64,000 nucleotides of DNA from Beijerinckiaceae bacterium (GTDB lineage Bacteria; Pseudomonadota; Alphaproteobacteria; Rhizobiales; Beijerinckiaceae), in the NCBI GenBank assembly GCA_947474545.1, contig CANJJI010000003.1, forward strand, positions 1 through 64,000, given 5' to 3'. The notes beneath the pieces are model-generated. The model ran no database searches. It was given only the letters and a program-made list of their open reading frames with translations, and was not told the origin of the DNA. Both the position numbers and the translations under genes were made by a program. Shown piece by piece: positions 38,293 to 47,874 of the stretch (position 1 is the first letter of the stretch; each line of letters starts with the position of its first letter).

Positions 38293-38910
38293 TCACCCGG
38301 CCTTGTTCACCCTTCGCATCGTCAAATTGATCCGCCCGCCATTCGGCAAGAGTGTCGATGTCGCAGGAAAAATCTTGTCGACGCCATGAAACGCCAGGCG
38401 AGATGCGCCGCCAATCACCAGCACATCCCCCGAATGTAGCTTGAATGACCGGGTCTTCCCGCCACGCGTGTCCCCGCCAATCCGGAACAGGCACGAATCC
38501 CCAAGGGAAATGGACACAACCGGCACATCAAGCGCTGCCTCGTCACGATCCTGATGCAGGCCCATGCGAGCGGTGACATCATAGAAATTCAGGAGACACG
38601 CTTCAGGTTCGTGCGGATATCCGCCAGTATCACGCCAGGCTCGTAACACCAGATCAGGTATCGCAGGCCATGAATGGCCCGTATACGGATGCGTAGCTTC
38701 ATAACGGTAGCCCCGCTCACGATCCGACACCCAACCCAACACGCCGAAATTCGTCATCCGCACGGAAAAAGGCTTTCCGGTGCGCGGCATCAGCGGAACG
38801 AAAAGCGGCGCAGCTTTTACGGCTTCCCGCAATTCATTTGCCAGAGTTTCCTGTTCCACACGGGAATAGAAATCCGGGAAATAGAGAAGGCCTGGCGCAA
38901 ATTCATGCAT
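38293..38910 (-). CDS. AlkB-family alpha-ketoglutarate-dependent dioxygenase
   Basis: NFYDVTARMGLHQDRDEAALDVPVVSISLGDSCLFRIGG...SFKLHSGDVLVIGGASRLAFHGVDKI...GGRINLTMRRV (HxD...H...RxNxTxR). Start trimmed to MHEFAPG. Confidence 0.92.
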   Translation of the reverse strand: MHEFAPGLLYFPDFYSRVEQETLANELREAVKAAPLFVPLMPRTGKPFSVRMTNFGVLGWVSDRERGYRYEATHPYTGHSWPAIPDLVLRAWRDTGGYPHEPEACLLNFYDVTARMGLHQDRDEAALDVPVVSISLGDSCLFRIGGDTRGGKTRSFKLHSGDVLVIGGASRLAFHGVDKIFPATSTLLPNGGRINLTMRRVNKAG

Positions 38911-39055
38911 GGGAATGTTCAGCTGACTCCGGCATTTCAAGCGGCATTGCTCTTTCAAATGGCAGTGATAGTCTGGCCCAAGCTTCCGGGATACACGGCG
39001 AGCCGACAATAACAAAAAGGATTTGCAGCTACATGGCAAATCGCGGGAGGACGAC

Positions 39056-40276
39056 ATGCTCAACGTCAATCGTTGGTGGATAGTGGCCGCGTCATTTTCA
39101 GCGCTGCTGGTTGGCTCGGGGGTGGTGAACATATTCGCGACGGGCGTTTTTCTTGTCCCTGTCACACAGGAACTTGGTATTTCGCGCGGCGATTATACGT
39201 TTGGCCTGCTCGTCAACGGCATACTCACTGCTATTGCCGTGTTCATCTACGGCTGGCTGTATGATCGCTATGGCGTACGCAAAATCTTGTTGCCAGGCGT
39301 CCTGCTCTGCGCCCTGGCGACATATCTATATTCGCAAATGTCGCCCAATCTCACAGCGCTCTATCTTATTTTCGGTTTTGCCGGCCTGGTAGGCGGCGCA
39401 CAAACGCCGATGGGATACACCACTGTTATCAACCAATGGTTCGATCGCCAGCGCGGCCTTGCGCTTGGCATAGCCACTGCGGGCGTCGGATTTGGCGTCG
39501 TCTTCGTACCACAACTGGTGACCAAACTGATGGTGGGATACGGCTGGCGCGGAGCCTATATCGGCATAGCCATAGCAATTCTCATTCTCGCCTTTCTGCC
39601 CGCACTTTTGTTCATCCGCAATCCGCCAAGCGTCGAAAGTCAGGGCAAAGTCTCGACCGATCATCTGCCCGGCATGGCCGCATCTGAAGCTTTCGGCTCT
39701 TGGCGCTTCTGGGCGCTGACCGCTTCGTTTTTTGTGGCCGTAATGGCGATTAACGGAACGATCACCAATCTCGTGCCGCTGCTGCGAGATCGCGGCGTAG
39801 CCCCGCAAGATGCTGTTGGCGCATTGTCGTTTGCCGGTGGCGCGATTGTGCTTGGCCGTATGATCGCAGGCTGGTTCCTCGACCGCGTGTGGGGCTCCTA
39901 TGTCGCCGTGATCTTCTTCGGCCTGTCTCTGATCGGAATTGGCCTTCTGGCCAGCGGCGCCACCGGGCCTGTGGCCCTACTGGGCGCAGCTCTGTGCGGC
40001 GCAGGCGTTGGCGCTGAAATCGACCTCATGGGATATCTCATGAGCCGCTATTTCGGGCTGAAGAACTTTGGCAAGATTTACGGCCTGATGTTTGTGTTCT
40101 TCAATGTCGGTACAGGCCTTGGCCCTTATCTCAGCGGCATGACCTTTGATAAATACAAATCCTATACCCCAATCCTGACTGGATATATGGTTGCACTCGC
40201 TATCGTCTGCGCCGTGCTTTTGACGTTGGGCCCCTATCTCTTCAAGCCCGGCGAAGATCAGAGTGGAGCAAAATAA
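39056..40276 (+). CDS. MFS transporter
   Basis: Start MLNVNRWWIVAA; 12 TM-like segments; WLYDRYGVRKIL motif. Confidence 0.9.
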   Translation: MLNVNRWWIVAASFSALLVGSGVVNIFATGVFLVPVTQELGISRGDYTFGLLVNGILTAIAVFIYGWLYDRYGVRKILLPGVLLCALATYLYSQMSPNLTALYLIFGFAGLVGGAQTPMGYTTVINQWFDRQRGLALGIATAGVGFGVVFVPQLVTKLMVGYGWRGAYIGIAIAILILAFLPALLFIRNPPSVESQGKVSTDHLPGMAASEAFGSWRFWALTASFFVAVMAINGTITNLVPLLRDRGVAPQDAVGALSFAGGAIVLGRMIAGWFLDRVWGSYVAVIFFGLSLIGIGLLASGATGPVALLGAALCGAGVGAEIDLMGYLMSRYFGLKNFGKIYGLMFVFFNVGTGLGPYLSGMTFDKYKSYTPILTGYMVALAIVCAVLLTLGPYLFKPGEDQSGAK

Positions 40277-40300
40277 CAACAGTGTAACAGGACCTTCGCC

Positions 40301-41500
40301 ATGTCTCTCGCCAGCAGCACATCCCGCGCAAAATCATCGACAGCACAAGCAAGAGGCAAATCGCCCGGCGTGGACTTGGCGACGACGAAGCCCGGCACGC
40401 CTGGCGGCATATTCATGCGCCAGTTCTGGCTCGCTATTCATCGCAGCGAGGATCTGGCCAAGGGCGAGGCCAAGCCAATCACCATCATGAATGAAAGTTT
40501 CACGCTCTATCGCGGGCAAAGCGGGCGGGCGCAGGTAATAGATTCAGCCTGCCCGCACCGCTGGGCGCCCATGCATCTGGGCTGGATCGAGGGAGATGAT
40601 ATCCGCTGCGTCTATCATGGCTGGAAATTCGATTGCACAGGCCAATGTATCGAACAGCCCGCCGAAGAAGCTGGCTTCGCCCGCAAGGTTAAGATTGGCA
40701 GTTACCCCACGCAAGAATATCTCGGCTTGATCTGGTGCTATTTCGGCACGGGCAAGCCGCCCGCTTTTCCGCATTTTCCCCACCGCGACACGCCCGGCAT
40801 TATCCAGGCCTGGAATGTCGAACATGTGCCATGTAATTACCTGCAGAGTTTTGAAAACAGCATGGACGAGGTGCACGTGGCCTTCACCCATGCGCCAGGC
40901 GGCTCACACGCCAAATTATCGGCGGACCTGCCCATCCTCAGCACCGAGGAGACCGACTGGGGCATGATGCGCTACGGCAAGCGCAAAACGGGTCTTGTAC
41001 GCCAGACCCTGCATTACGCGCCCAATCTCACGCGCGTGATCGTGCCGCCCGTCGCCGGCATGGACGGCGTGGGCGGCTGGCCGGAAATCTATTTCAGCTT
41101 CACGCCAGTGGATGACGAAAATCATCTCTGGCTGATCACCTCCCATATCGAACTCAACACCGATGCCGAGCGCACAGCGTACAAAAAGCAACGTGAGAAA
41201 TACGAAAAGGAGCTCGCCTCCGCGCCAGCCTCAGTCGATGTCGCGCGCGACCTTATGGCCGGACGCGGCAATTATGCCGCTACCCGCCATCCGGATCTCG
41301 CCATCGTTCAGGATATCGCCGTGCAGGCCGGCCAGGGCCGGATCAGCAATCGCACACATGAGCGGCTCGGCCGCTCGGATGCAGGCATCATCGGCTGGCG
41401 CAAGATTCTCACCCGCGAATTCCGGCTAATCGCCGAAGGCAAAAAGCCGAAGAAGTGGAAGAACCCGCCCGCAGACGTGAAACCAACTCTCGGCTTTTGA
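40301..41500 (+). CDS. Rieske (2Fe-2S) aromatic ring-hydroxylating dioxygenase alpha subunit-like
   Basis: Rieske CPHRWAPMHLGWIEGDDIRCVYHGWKFDCTGQC (CxH..CxxH) and mononuclear iron motif NSMDEVHVAFTH. Confidence 0.92.
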   Translation: MSLASSTSRAKSSTAQARGKSPGVDLATTKPGTPGGIFMRQFWLAIHRSEDLAKGEAKPITIMNESFTLYRGQSGRAQVIDSACPHRWAPMHLGWIEGDDIRCVYHGWKFDCTGQCIEQPAEEAGFARKVKIGSYPTQEYLGLIWCYFGTGKPPAFPHFPHRDTPGIIQAWNVEHVPCNYLQSFENSMDEVHVAFTHAPGGSHAKLSADLPILSTEETDWGMMRYGKRKTGLVRQTLHYAPNLTRVIVPPVAGMDGVGGWPEIYFSFTPVDDENHLWLITSHIELNTDAERTAYKKQREKYEKELASAPASVDVARDLMAGRGNYAATRHPDLAIVQDIAVQAGQGRISNRTHERLGRSDAGIIGWRKILTREFRLIAEGKKPKKWKNPPADVKPTLGF

Positions 41501-41506
41501 AGGCTC

Positions 41507-43030
41507 TCACTTCAATCCGGCAAAGGCATCGTCGAGTTTTGCCGAGGCTTCGGCCAGTTTGGCGCGGCGCTCGTCGTGCCATTTAACGTCAATGGCCAGC
41601 CGCGCCTTTTCAGCTGCCATCATGCGCGCGACTTCTGCAGGCTGCGGGCCGCCAATCCCCTTGCTGGAGGCAATCATGTTCTCCGCGGTGAGGCCGCGCT
41701 TGAACTGCTCTTCGCCCAGCGGCAATGTCGCATTCTCCATGCCAAAATGTTTGGCAGCTTCGACATAGATGCGCTGCGCCTCGGCATAGGGAATTTGCGC
41801 GGGACGCAGGTTGTTGCCACGCCCGAAGTTTACAATTTCCGATGCGAAATGATGGCCGACACGGAATGGCACATCCGCATCCCGTTGCAGAATGTCGGCA
41901 AGCTCCGTCGTCATGGAATAGTCGGCATTGACTTCATCCAGCGCGCGCGGCGCATTGAACACCAGCGTCTTGAGCAGGGCGGCAAAGTCTCGATAGAGCA
42001 GACTCGATTCCTTGATGACATTATTGGGTTGATCCCCCTGCTTGGGATCGATGAACGGCTTGTAATCGCTCATACCCGGCGAGACATTATGCGCCACGAA
42101 CATAAAGGTCTGGGCATGCCCGATGACATTGCTCGCCTGTGCGCGAACAAACACGAGGCCTGACGGATTGCGCTTTTGCGGCATGATAGAGCTCGTGCCG
42201 GTGAGATCGCCCTCGGCCATCAATATCCAGGGCTTAGTCTGCGCATATTGCGCAGTGATATCGGCAATCAACCCGCTGATTGTCAACGCGCCAGATGCAG
42301 CATTGCCAACGAGCTCAGCGCCGCTGTCGATGGGCGAAACCTGATTGGCGTCATAGGAATTCTCCAGCACACTGTCGAAACCCAGCAAGTCCGCGAGACG
42401 GGGGCGATTGACCGGAAAACTCGATGTGCCCAAAGCGGCTGCGCCTAACGGCGATTGATTGAGGCGCATCCAGGATTCGCGCATACGTTCAGACGTACGT
42501 GCAAAAGCGCTGGAAAACGACAGCAAATAGTGACCGAAAGTCACCGGCTGCGCCTGCACGCCCCATGTGTAGGACGGCAGGATGGCGTTGGGATTCTTCT
42601 CTGCCAGCGCCAGCAACGCTGCCCGCGCCTTGTTCAACTCGTCGAATGAGGTCAGCACATCTTCGCGAATTTGCAGGCGTTGTGTTGTCGAGCCTATATC
42701 CTGGCGGCTGCGGCCCGAATGCAAACGCGTGACATCCGGTCCACCTGCAGCAATCAGATCTTTCTCGACAATGAGATAATTGCCGGAGCGTTGTGCGCCC
42801 GGCTGCGAGGCCTTGGCGACAGTTGCGTTGAGCGCATTAAAAATTTTCGCGCCAAGTTCTTTCGGAACAATTTTCTCCTCAACCACCATGACAGCGGAAG
42901 CCTTGTTGATTTCATGCAGCCAGAAAAAGAGATCGCGTTTTTGCTGCGCCATGGCAGGCCCTATCGTGAGAATTGCGAGCGTGGCGGCAAGCGGCATCGC
43001 CGCGCAGCGCGGGAAAGAATGGACTGACAT
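41507..43030 (-). CDS. argininosuccinate lyase/fumarase superfamily protein with predicted signal peptide
   Basis: SGRSRQDIGST, AQPVTFGHYLLSF, TSSIMPQKRNPSGL superfamily motifs; N-terminal PLAATLAILTIGPAMAQQ looks like an export signal. Confidence 0.85.
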   Translation of the reverse strand: MSVHSFPRCAAMPLAATLAILTIGPAMAQQKRDLFFWLHEINKASAVMVVEEKIVPKELGAKIFNALNATVAKASQPGAQRSGNYLIVEKDLIAAGGPDVTRLHSGRSRQDIGSTTQRLQIREDVLTSFDELNKARAALLALAEKNPNAILPSYTWGVQAQPVTFGHYLLSFSSAFARTSERMRESWMRLNQSPLGAAALGTSSFPVNRPRLADLLGFDSVLENSYDANQVSPIDSGAELVGNAASGALTISGLIADITAQYAQTKPWILMAEGDLTGTSSIMPQKRNPSGLVFVRAQASNVIGHAQTFMFVAHNVSPGMSDYKPFIDPKQGDQPNNVIKESSLLYRDFAALLKTLVFNAPRALDEVNADYSMTTELADILQRDADVPFRVGHHFASEIVNFGRGNNLRPAQIPYAEAQRIYVEAAKHFGMENATLPLGEEQFKRGLTAENMIASSKGIGGPQPAEVARMMAAEKARLAIDVKWHDERRAKLAEASAKLDDAFAGLK

Positions 43031-43057
43031 TGCTTCCTCCTCGTTTGAAAAAGTTTT

Positions 43058-43861
43058 TCAGATTGAAGACATGGCTTTCGCATTCGCCGCTTTGACCTTC
43101 GGCCACAATGGCGCTGAAATACCAGCATATTTTTCCTGATCGCCCGGCGGGATGAAACCCGCAATCGCTGTCTGGAATGCCGGCCGTCCTTTGCTGCGCT
43201 CGTACCAATCCGTCACTTTCGGAAAATGATCGCGCCATAGCCCGGCGCAACTTAGAAATTCCAGGCGATAAAAAAACGACAGCAATCCTGCATCGGCAAG
43301 CGTAAACTGCTCACCCACGAGCCACGGGCCTTTGTCCAGCGCCTTTTCCATATCCCGGAAATGGCGGATGAAGCGGATCAGCGCCTCGTGAACAACCGCT
43401 GCATCAAGCCCGTCCGCCATCATCTTCTCCCATTTGGCGCGCTTGGCCGGATCGGGAATTTTCGCATATCGCGCTGCACGCTCCTCCGGAGGTTTCTGCA
43501 TAAGCTCGTGCCGGAAGACGATTGAAGCGGTCATGGTGTTGATGGCGTCGTGGATCGTATCTTCTTTCTTGGTCCAGAGCCGCACATGCGCATGCCCCAG
43601 TGCGCCCGCCGGACGCAGCGGCTTATCGGTAAAAGCCTCATCGAGATATTCGTTGATGACAGTAGATTCGATGAGAATATGGCCATCGTGGATCAGCGTT
43701 GGCACGACAGCATTAGGATTAAGCTTCATATACTCGGGCTTGAACTGATCGCCTGTATGCAGGTTCAGCAGGTGCCCATCATATGCCAGTTCTTTTTCAG
43801 CAAGAACCATGCGCACTTTTGCTGCGCAAACGGCTGTAGGCGCGTGGTAGAGAGTAAGCAT
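43058..43861 (-). CDS. glutathione S-transferase family protein
   Basis: MLTLYHAPTAVCAAKVRMVLAEKELAYDGHLLNLHTGDQFKPEYMKLNPNAVVPTLIHDGHILIESTVINEYLDE. Confidence 0.92.
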   Translation of the reverse strand: MLTLYHAPTAVCAAKVRMVLAEKELAYDGHLLNLHTGDQFKPEYMKLNPNAVVPTLIHDGHILIESTVINEYLDEAFTDKPLRPAGALGHAHVRLWTKKEDTIHDAINTMTASIVFRHELMQKPPEERAARYAKIPDPAKRAKWEKMMADGLDAAVVHEALIRFIRHFRDMEKALDKGPWLVGEQFTLADAGLLSFFYRLEFLSCAGLWRDHFPKVTDWYERSKGRPAFQTAIAGFIPPGDQEKYAGISAPLWPKVKAANAKAMSSI

Positions 43862-43988
43862 CGTTTCCCCCGGCTTGATTGTTGCGCCATTATTTCACAT
43901 CCGGCTGGAAATATGCAGCAAAAAAACAGATTGCGCTTGGGGTGCGGCTCCTTAAAATCCCGCCCGGTTCAAACACACCGGAGGAAAC

Positions 43989-44669
43989 ATGGCTGGCAAG
44001 GACGTAAAATTCTCGACCCGCAACAAGGAAACCTACGACGGCTATATCAGCGCGCCCTCGGGAAGCGCCAAGGCGCCCGGCCTGTTGCTGATTACGGCCA
44101 TTTTTGGCACCGACGACGAAATGCGCGAATCCGCCGACAATTTCGCGAAAGATGGCTTTCTTGTCTGGACCCCGGACGTGTTCTGGCGGACCATTCCCGG
44201 TCCCACCGCAGACTTCGGCAAGGCACTCGAGCGTTACGGCTCCTTCAACAAGGAGCAGGGCCTCAAGGACATGGAAGACCTGATCACGGCGTTACGCGCA
44301 GACCCACAATGCAACGGCAAGGTCGCCATGCTCGGCTATTGCTTTGGCGGCCTTTATGCGCATCTGGGCGCGGCGAGGCTCGGCGCAAATGCTGCCGGTT
44401 CATTCCACGGTACAATGATTGGTGATCACCTGGACGATGTCGCCAAGATCAAGGGCCCGGTCAGCTATCACTACGGCAGCGTTGATCCGATCATCCCGCT
44501 CGCGGAAGCCACAGCCGTGCAAAAAGCGTTCGCGGGCCGCGCCAACGCCGAAGTGACAATCCACGAAGGCGCGTCGCACAATTTCTGCATGCCTTACAAG
44601 GATGGCTATCATCCCGAAGCCGCCGCAAAGGCGCGCGCCGCTGTGCTCAAGGCGTTCAAGTCGATGTAA
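43989..44669 (+). CDS. dienelactone hydrolase family protein
   Basis: GLLLITAIFGTDDEMRESADNFAKDGFLVWTPDVFWRT; nucleophile elbow GYCFGG; ASHNFCM. Confidence 0.92.
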   Translation: MAGKDVKFSTRNKETYDGYISAPSGSAKAPGLLLITAIFGTDDEMRESADNFAKDGFLVWTPDVFWRTIPGPTADFGKALERYGSFNKEQGLKDMEDLITALRADPQCNGKVAMLGYCFGGLYAHLGAARLGANAAGSFHGTMIGDHLDDVAKIKGPVSYHYGSVDPIIPLAEATAVQKAFAGRANAEVTIHEGASHNFCMPYKDGYHPEAAAKARAAVLKAFKSM

Positions 44670-44723
44670 GCGGAAAGTCCGGATGCCCCGGGCAATCTGG
44701 AACCGCGGCAACACTGCAATCTG

Positions 44724-44762
44724 AAATCCCGGATAAACGTTACGCCCGTTTATCCGGGATTT
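44724..44762. terminator. bidirectional intrinsic terminator
   Basis: AAATCCCGGATAAACG / CGTTTATCCGGGATTT, 16-bp perfect arms around a 7-nt loop, between convergent genes. Confidence 0.85.
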
Positions 44763-44765
44763 GTA

Positions 44766-45746
44766 TTACATCCCAAGCTTGAACAGCTTCGCCGCGTTGG
44801 TGCGGCCGATTTTCATCTTGTCATTTTCGTTGAGTTCAAGATTGTCGAACCAGATCGCAGCATGGTCGACATTTTCAAACGGCCAGTCAGTCGAGAACAG
44901 GATTCGATCCGTCCCAATTTCCATGATCGAATTGACCAGAGACGGCGTGCAGAAATTGCCAGAGACGGTGATCCAGAAATTGTTCTGGAAATAATGGCTG
45001 AGTTTGTGTTTGGCCGGGTAGGGATTGGGCAGGTTCATCCAGGCGTTGTGGTTGTCGATCCGCCAGAGCGAGAAGGGAATACCTTCACCCATATGGCCAA
45101 TGACAATTTTCAGGTTGGGATGGGTATCGAAAATACCCGAACCCATGAGACGCAAGGCATGGATTGCCGTTTCGTTGCCAAACGCCCATTTTGGCCCCAG
45201 CAGCCACTCGGCGCCCTTGTAAATCTGTCCCCAGGACGGGATCGGATTGCGCGGATGCAAATAGAACGGCACATCCAGTTGCGCCACCAGCGCCCAGAAA
45301 GCCTTGTAGCGGGGATCGTCCAGATAGATGCAGTTTTCCGGATCGTCGATCTGCGAGAAGCCGTTCACCAGAATGCCTTTGAAACCCAGCTGCTTGATAC
45401 AACGCTCCAGCTCCCGGCAGGCATGGTCGGGATCCTGCAGCGCTAAGGCAGCAAGACCCTGAAAGCGCTTCGGATTTTTAATTATCTCTTGCGCCATCAA
45501 ATCGTTGGACCGCACCGAAATATCCATCGCCTGTTTGCGGTCTGGGATGGCCTGAATAGCAGGCGCATTCAGCGACAGGAGCATCATCTCCATGCCCCAG
45601 GCATCCATCTGGGCGATGCGCTTTTCCTGAAAATCCAGTAACCGCGCCCGTGCCTCCGGCCATAACGGGCCAGGTACGAAAGGCTTGGAATCATCAAGCG
45701 TTTCTTCCAGCGCGAAATGCTCTTCGAGCCCGATTTTCCCTTTCAT
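44766..45746 (-). CDS. amidohydrolase, gamma-resorcylate (2,6-dihydroxybenzoate) decarboxylase-like
   Basis: MKGKIGLEEHFALEETLDD...LSLNAPAIQAIPDR...VNGFSQ...PFYLHPRNP...IGHMGEGIPFSLWRID...ITVSGNF...DRILFSTDWPFEN closely follows the remembered GRDC sequence pattern. Confidence 0.88.
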   Translation of the reverse strand: MKGKIGLEEHFALEETLDDSKPFVPGPLWPEARARLLDFQEKRIAQMDAWGMEMMLLSLNAPAIQAIPDRKQAMDISVRSNDLMAQEIIKNPKRFQGLAALALQDPDHACRELERCIKQLGFKGILVNGFSQIDDPENCIYLDDPRYKAFWALVAQLDVPFYLHPRNPIPSWGQIYKGAEWLLGPKWAFGNETAIHALRLMGSGIFDTHPNLKIVIGHMGEGIPFSLWRIDNHNAWMNLPNPYPAKHKLSHYFQNNFWITVSGNFCTPSLVNSIMEIGTDRILFSTDWPFENVDHAAIWFDNLELNENDKMKIGRTNAAKLFKLGM

Positions 45747-45872
45747 AGCCAGTCACTCCGTTTTTTAAATCTGACGCTCATTTACCTTGTCATGGGTCAA
45801 ATGGCTAATCCACTGTTAAGATTTGTCACATATTGTTGGAAAATCGCCGGATAATTATGGAGGGATTCCAAC

Positions 45873-46283
45873 ATGAAGTTGCCAGTTTCTTTTACAGCCC
45901 TCGGACTGATCTTCGCATACGGCATTGGCGGCCCTGCAATGGCAGCCGGAGAGTCACTAAAACCCTCGGACAAGGCAGCCCTTCAAGCCGCAATGTTCCA
46001 GCACATAGACTCTCAGCTCGTGAATGGCGCCTTCCTCCGCTTGAACACCAAAGAAGGCCGCGCGGAGCCGCTGGCTCCCACCAAATCACACCCGATGATA
46101 CTGCGCATGGGCGAAAACTTTGTCCTGTGCTCGGATTTTCGCGGCCCGGACGGCAAGGATGTAAACATCGATTTCTACATGGCGCGTGCAGGTACAAAAT
46201 ACGTCGTCTTTCATACCGAGGTTGGCAATCGTACGCCTCTGGAACAATTGATGTCTTCCGGGAAAGTTCAACCGGTCGATTAA
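45873..46283 (+). CDS. secreted hypothetical protein
   Basis: Signal peptide MKLPVSFTALGLIFAYGIGGPAMAAG; 136 aa; preceded by GGAGGG-like SD (ATGGAGGGATTCCAAC). Confidence 0.7.
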   Translation: MKLPVSFTALGLIFAYGIGGPAMAAGESLKPSDKAALQAAMFQHIDSQLVNGAFLRLNTKEGRAEPLAPTKSHPMILRMGENFVLCSDFRGPDGKDVNIDFYMARAGTKYVVFHTEVGNRTPLEQLMSSGKVQPVD

Positions 46284-46304
46284 GTCAAAGAAACGGAATC
46301 CAAC

Positions 46305-47874
46305 TTGAGCACGCTGGAACTGGGCTCACGAGGCCACTTGAGAAAATCTGCCGGAAGGCTTTTTCTCAAGTTTCTTGCCTTTCTCATCCCTGTCTTCCTG
46401 CTGCTCAGTGCGGCGGGCCTTTCGGCTATGACCCGCTATCAGTTCAGGCACGGTCTTGATGATCTGACAGCCCGTATCGGCAATCATGCGGCCCGGATTG
46501 CTACGGCCCTCGGGCGTTATGAGCCCGAAGGTCTGGGCGCATTCGGTGACGATTTGACCGGCAGCCTTCTCGCAGACAATGCGGTGGGTTGCGCCGAAGT
46601 AAGGTTCGGCAACGCCGCCCCGCGCATGATCGGCTGCCTCAATTCCGACGCCGCCCAGCAACTTGATCTTCCATTTGGCAATGCAGGCGGCGTTCTGACC
46701 GTCCGGTTTTCCACCGCTGAAATTGAGAGCGCTTCGCAGCGCAATTTCATTTTCGCGACGGGGGCCATGTTCATAGGCCTTCTAGCTGCCATATTGGCTG
46801 GCGCTTTTGGTTTCCGGCAAGTCATTTGGAGTGCCGCTATCGCGGCTTCGCAAGGCAATTGCAGAAAACGCCAAGCCCGGCAAAGCTATTCTGGTGGAAT
46901 TTTCGAGCAATGACGAGTTGGGGGATGCAATCGCGGCTTATAATGAATTGCAGCTTCGCCACGAAAAGGCCCATGAAGATTTGAGGAGTGAATCCTCTCT
47001 CAGGCTTACCGAGCAGGAACGCCGCGCCAAAGCCGAAATGCTGGCCGGGCGGAGTGAAGAATTCCGCCAGGCCATCGTGGCCATTACAAAAGAATTGTCG
47101 CAACGCGTCGTGGCCATCTCCAGTGTGTCCCAGCGGCTTGAACAATCTGCCAGCGGAATGACGATAGAGCTGCGTGGCGTCGAACAGGAAGGGCGGCAGA
47201 ACGTAATCTCTACGTCGTCGGTCGTGAGCGCGTCCAAACTTCTGATGGATATGTCCACAAAAATCGGACAACACGCCATCAACACGAGCATGGCCGGCGA
47301 CGCGGTCCGCGACGCGCGCACTGCCGTTCAAGAGCGCGTGGAAGGGCTCGCTCAAGCCGTGGCGCAGATTTCCAATTTGACTGATTTGATCGGCCGCATC
47401 GCCTCGCAGACTAATCTGCTTGCCTTGAATGCGACCATTGAGGCCGCAAGAGCCGGAGAAGCAGGGCGTGGCTTTGCCGTCGTCGCGGGCGAAGTCAAGA
47501 ACCTCGCGCTCAATACGGCCAAAGCCACCGTGCAGATCAGCGAGGCGGTCCAGGCAATCGATACCGGTGTCAAGGCCGCTGTGGCAGCCACACACGGACT
47601 GATAGAGGCGGGCGAACTGATTGAGGACGCATCGTATAATATCGTGAGCGCCCTGGACGTGCAGGAGCACGAAATCCGCAATATCGACAAGGCCGCAGGC
47701 GCTTCGGCCCAATCGGCTACTGCCGTCGCGGATGGACTCAAACAATTTCTGCAAGTCGCCGGGCGCACCGAACTCGCCGCAAGTGATATGGCCGACGCTT
47801 CGGAAGCCATTGAAACGGCCAACCGGGCGCTTCGCCGGGCGATGGAGGACTTCCTGCAGGATATTGCCGCTTAA
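46305..47874 (+). pseudogene. methyl-accepting chemotaxis protein, disrupted by an apparent +1-nt frameshift near 46825-46828
   Basis: ORF 46305-46913 carries TM1, a periplasmic region and TM2 ([27 protein letters not shown]). ORF 46807-47874, one frame over, continues with HAMP-like [16 protein letters not shown] and an MCP signalling domain ([40 protein letters not shown]). Removing one T of GTCATTTGGAGTG fuses them as ...[16 protein letters not shown]... Confidence 0.85.
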
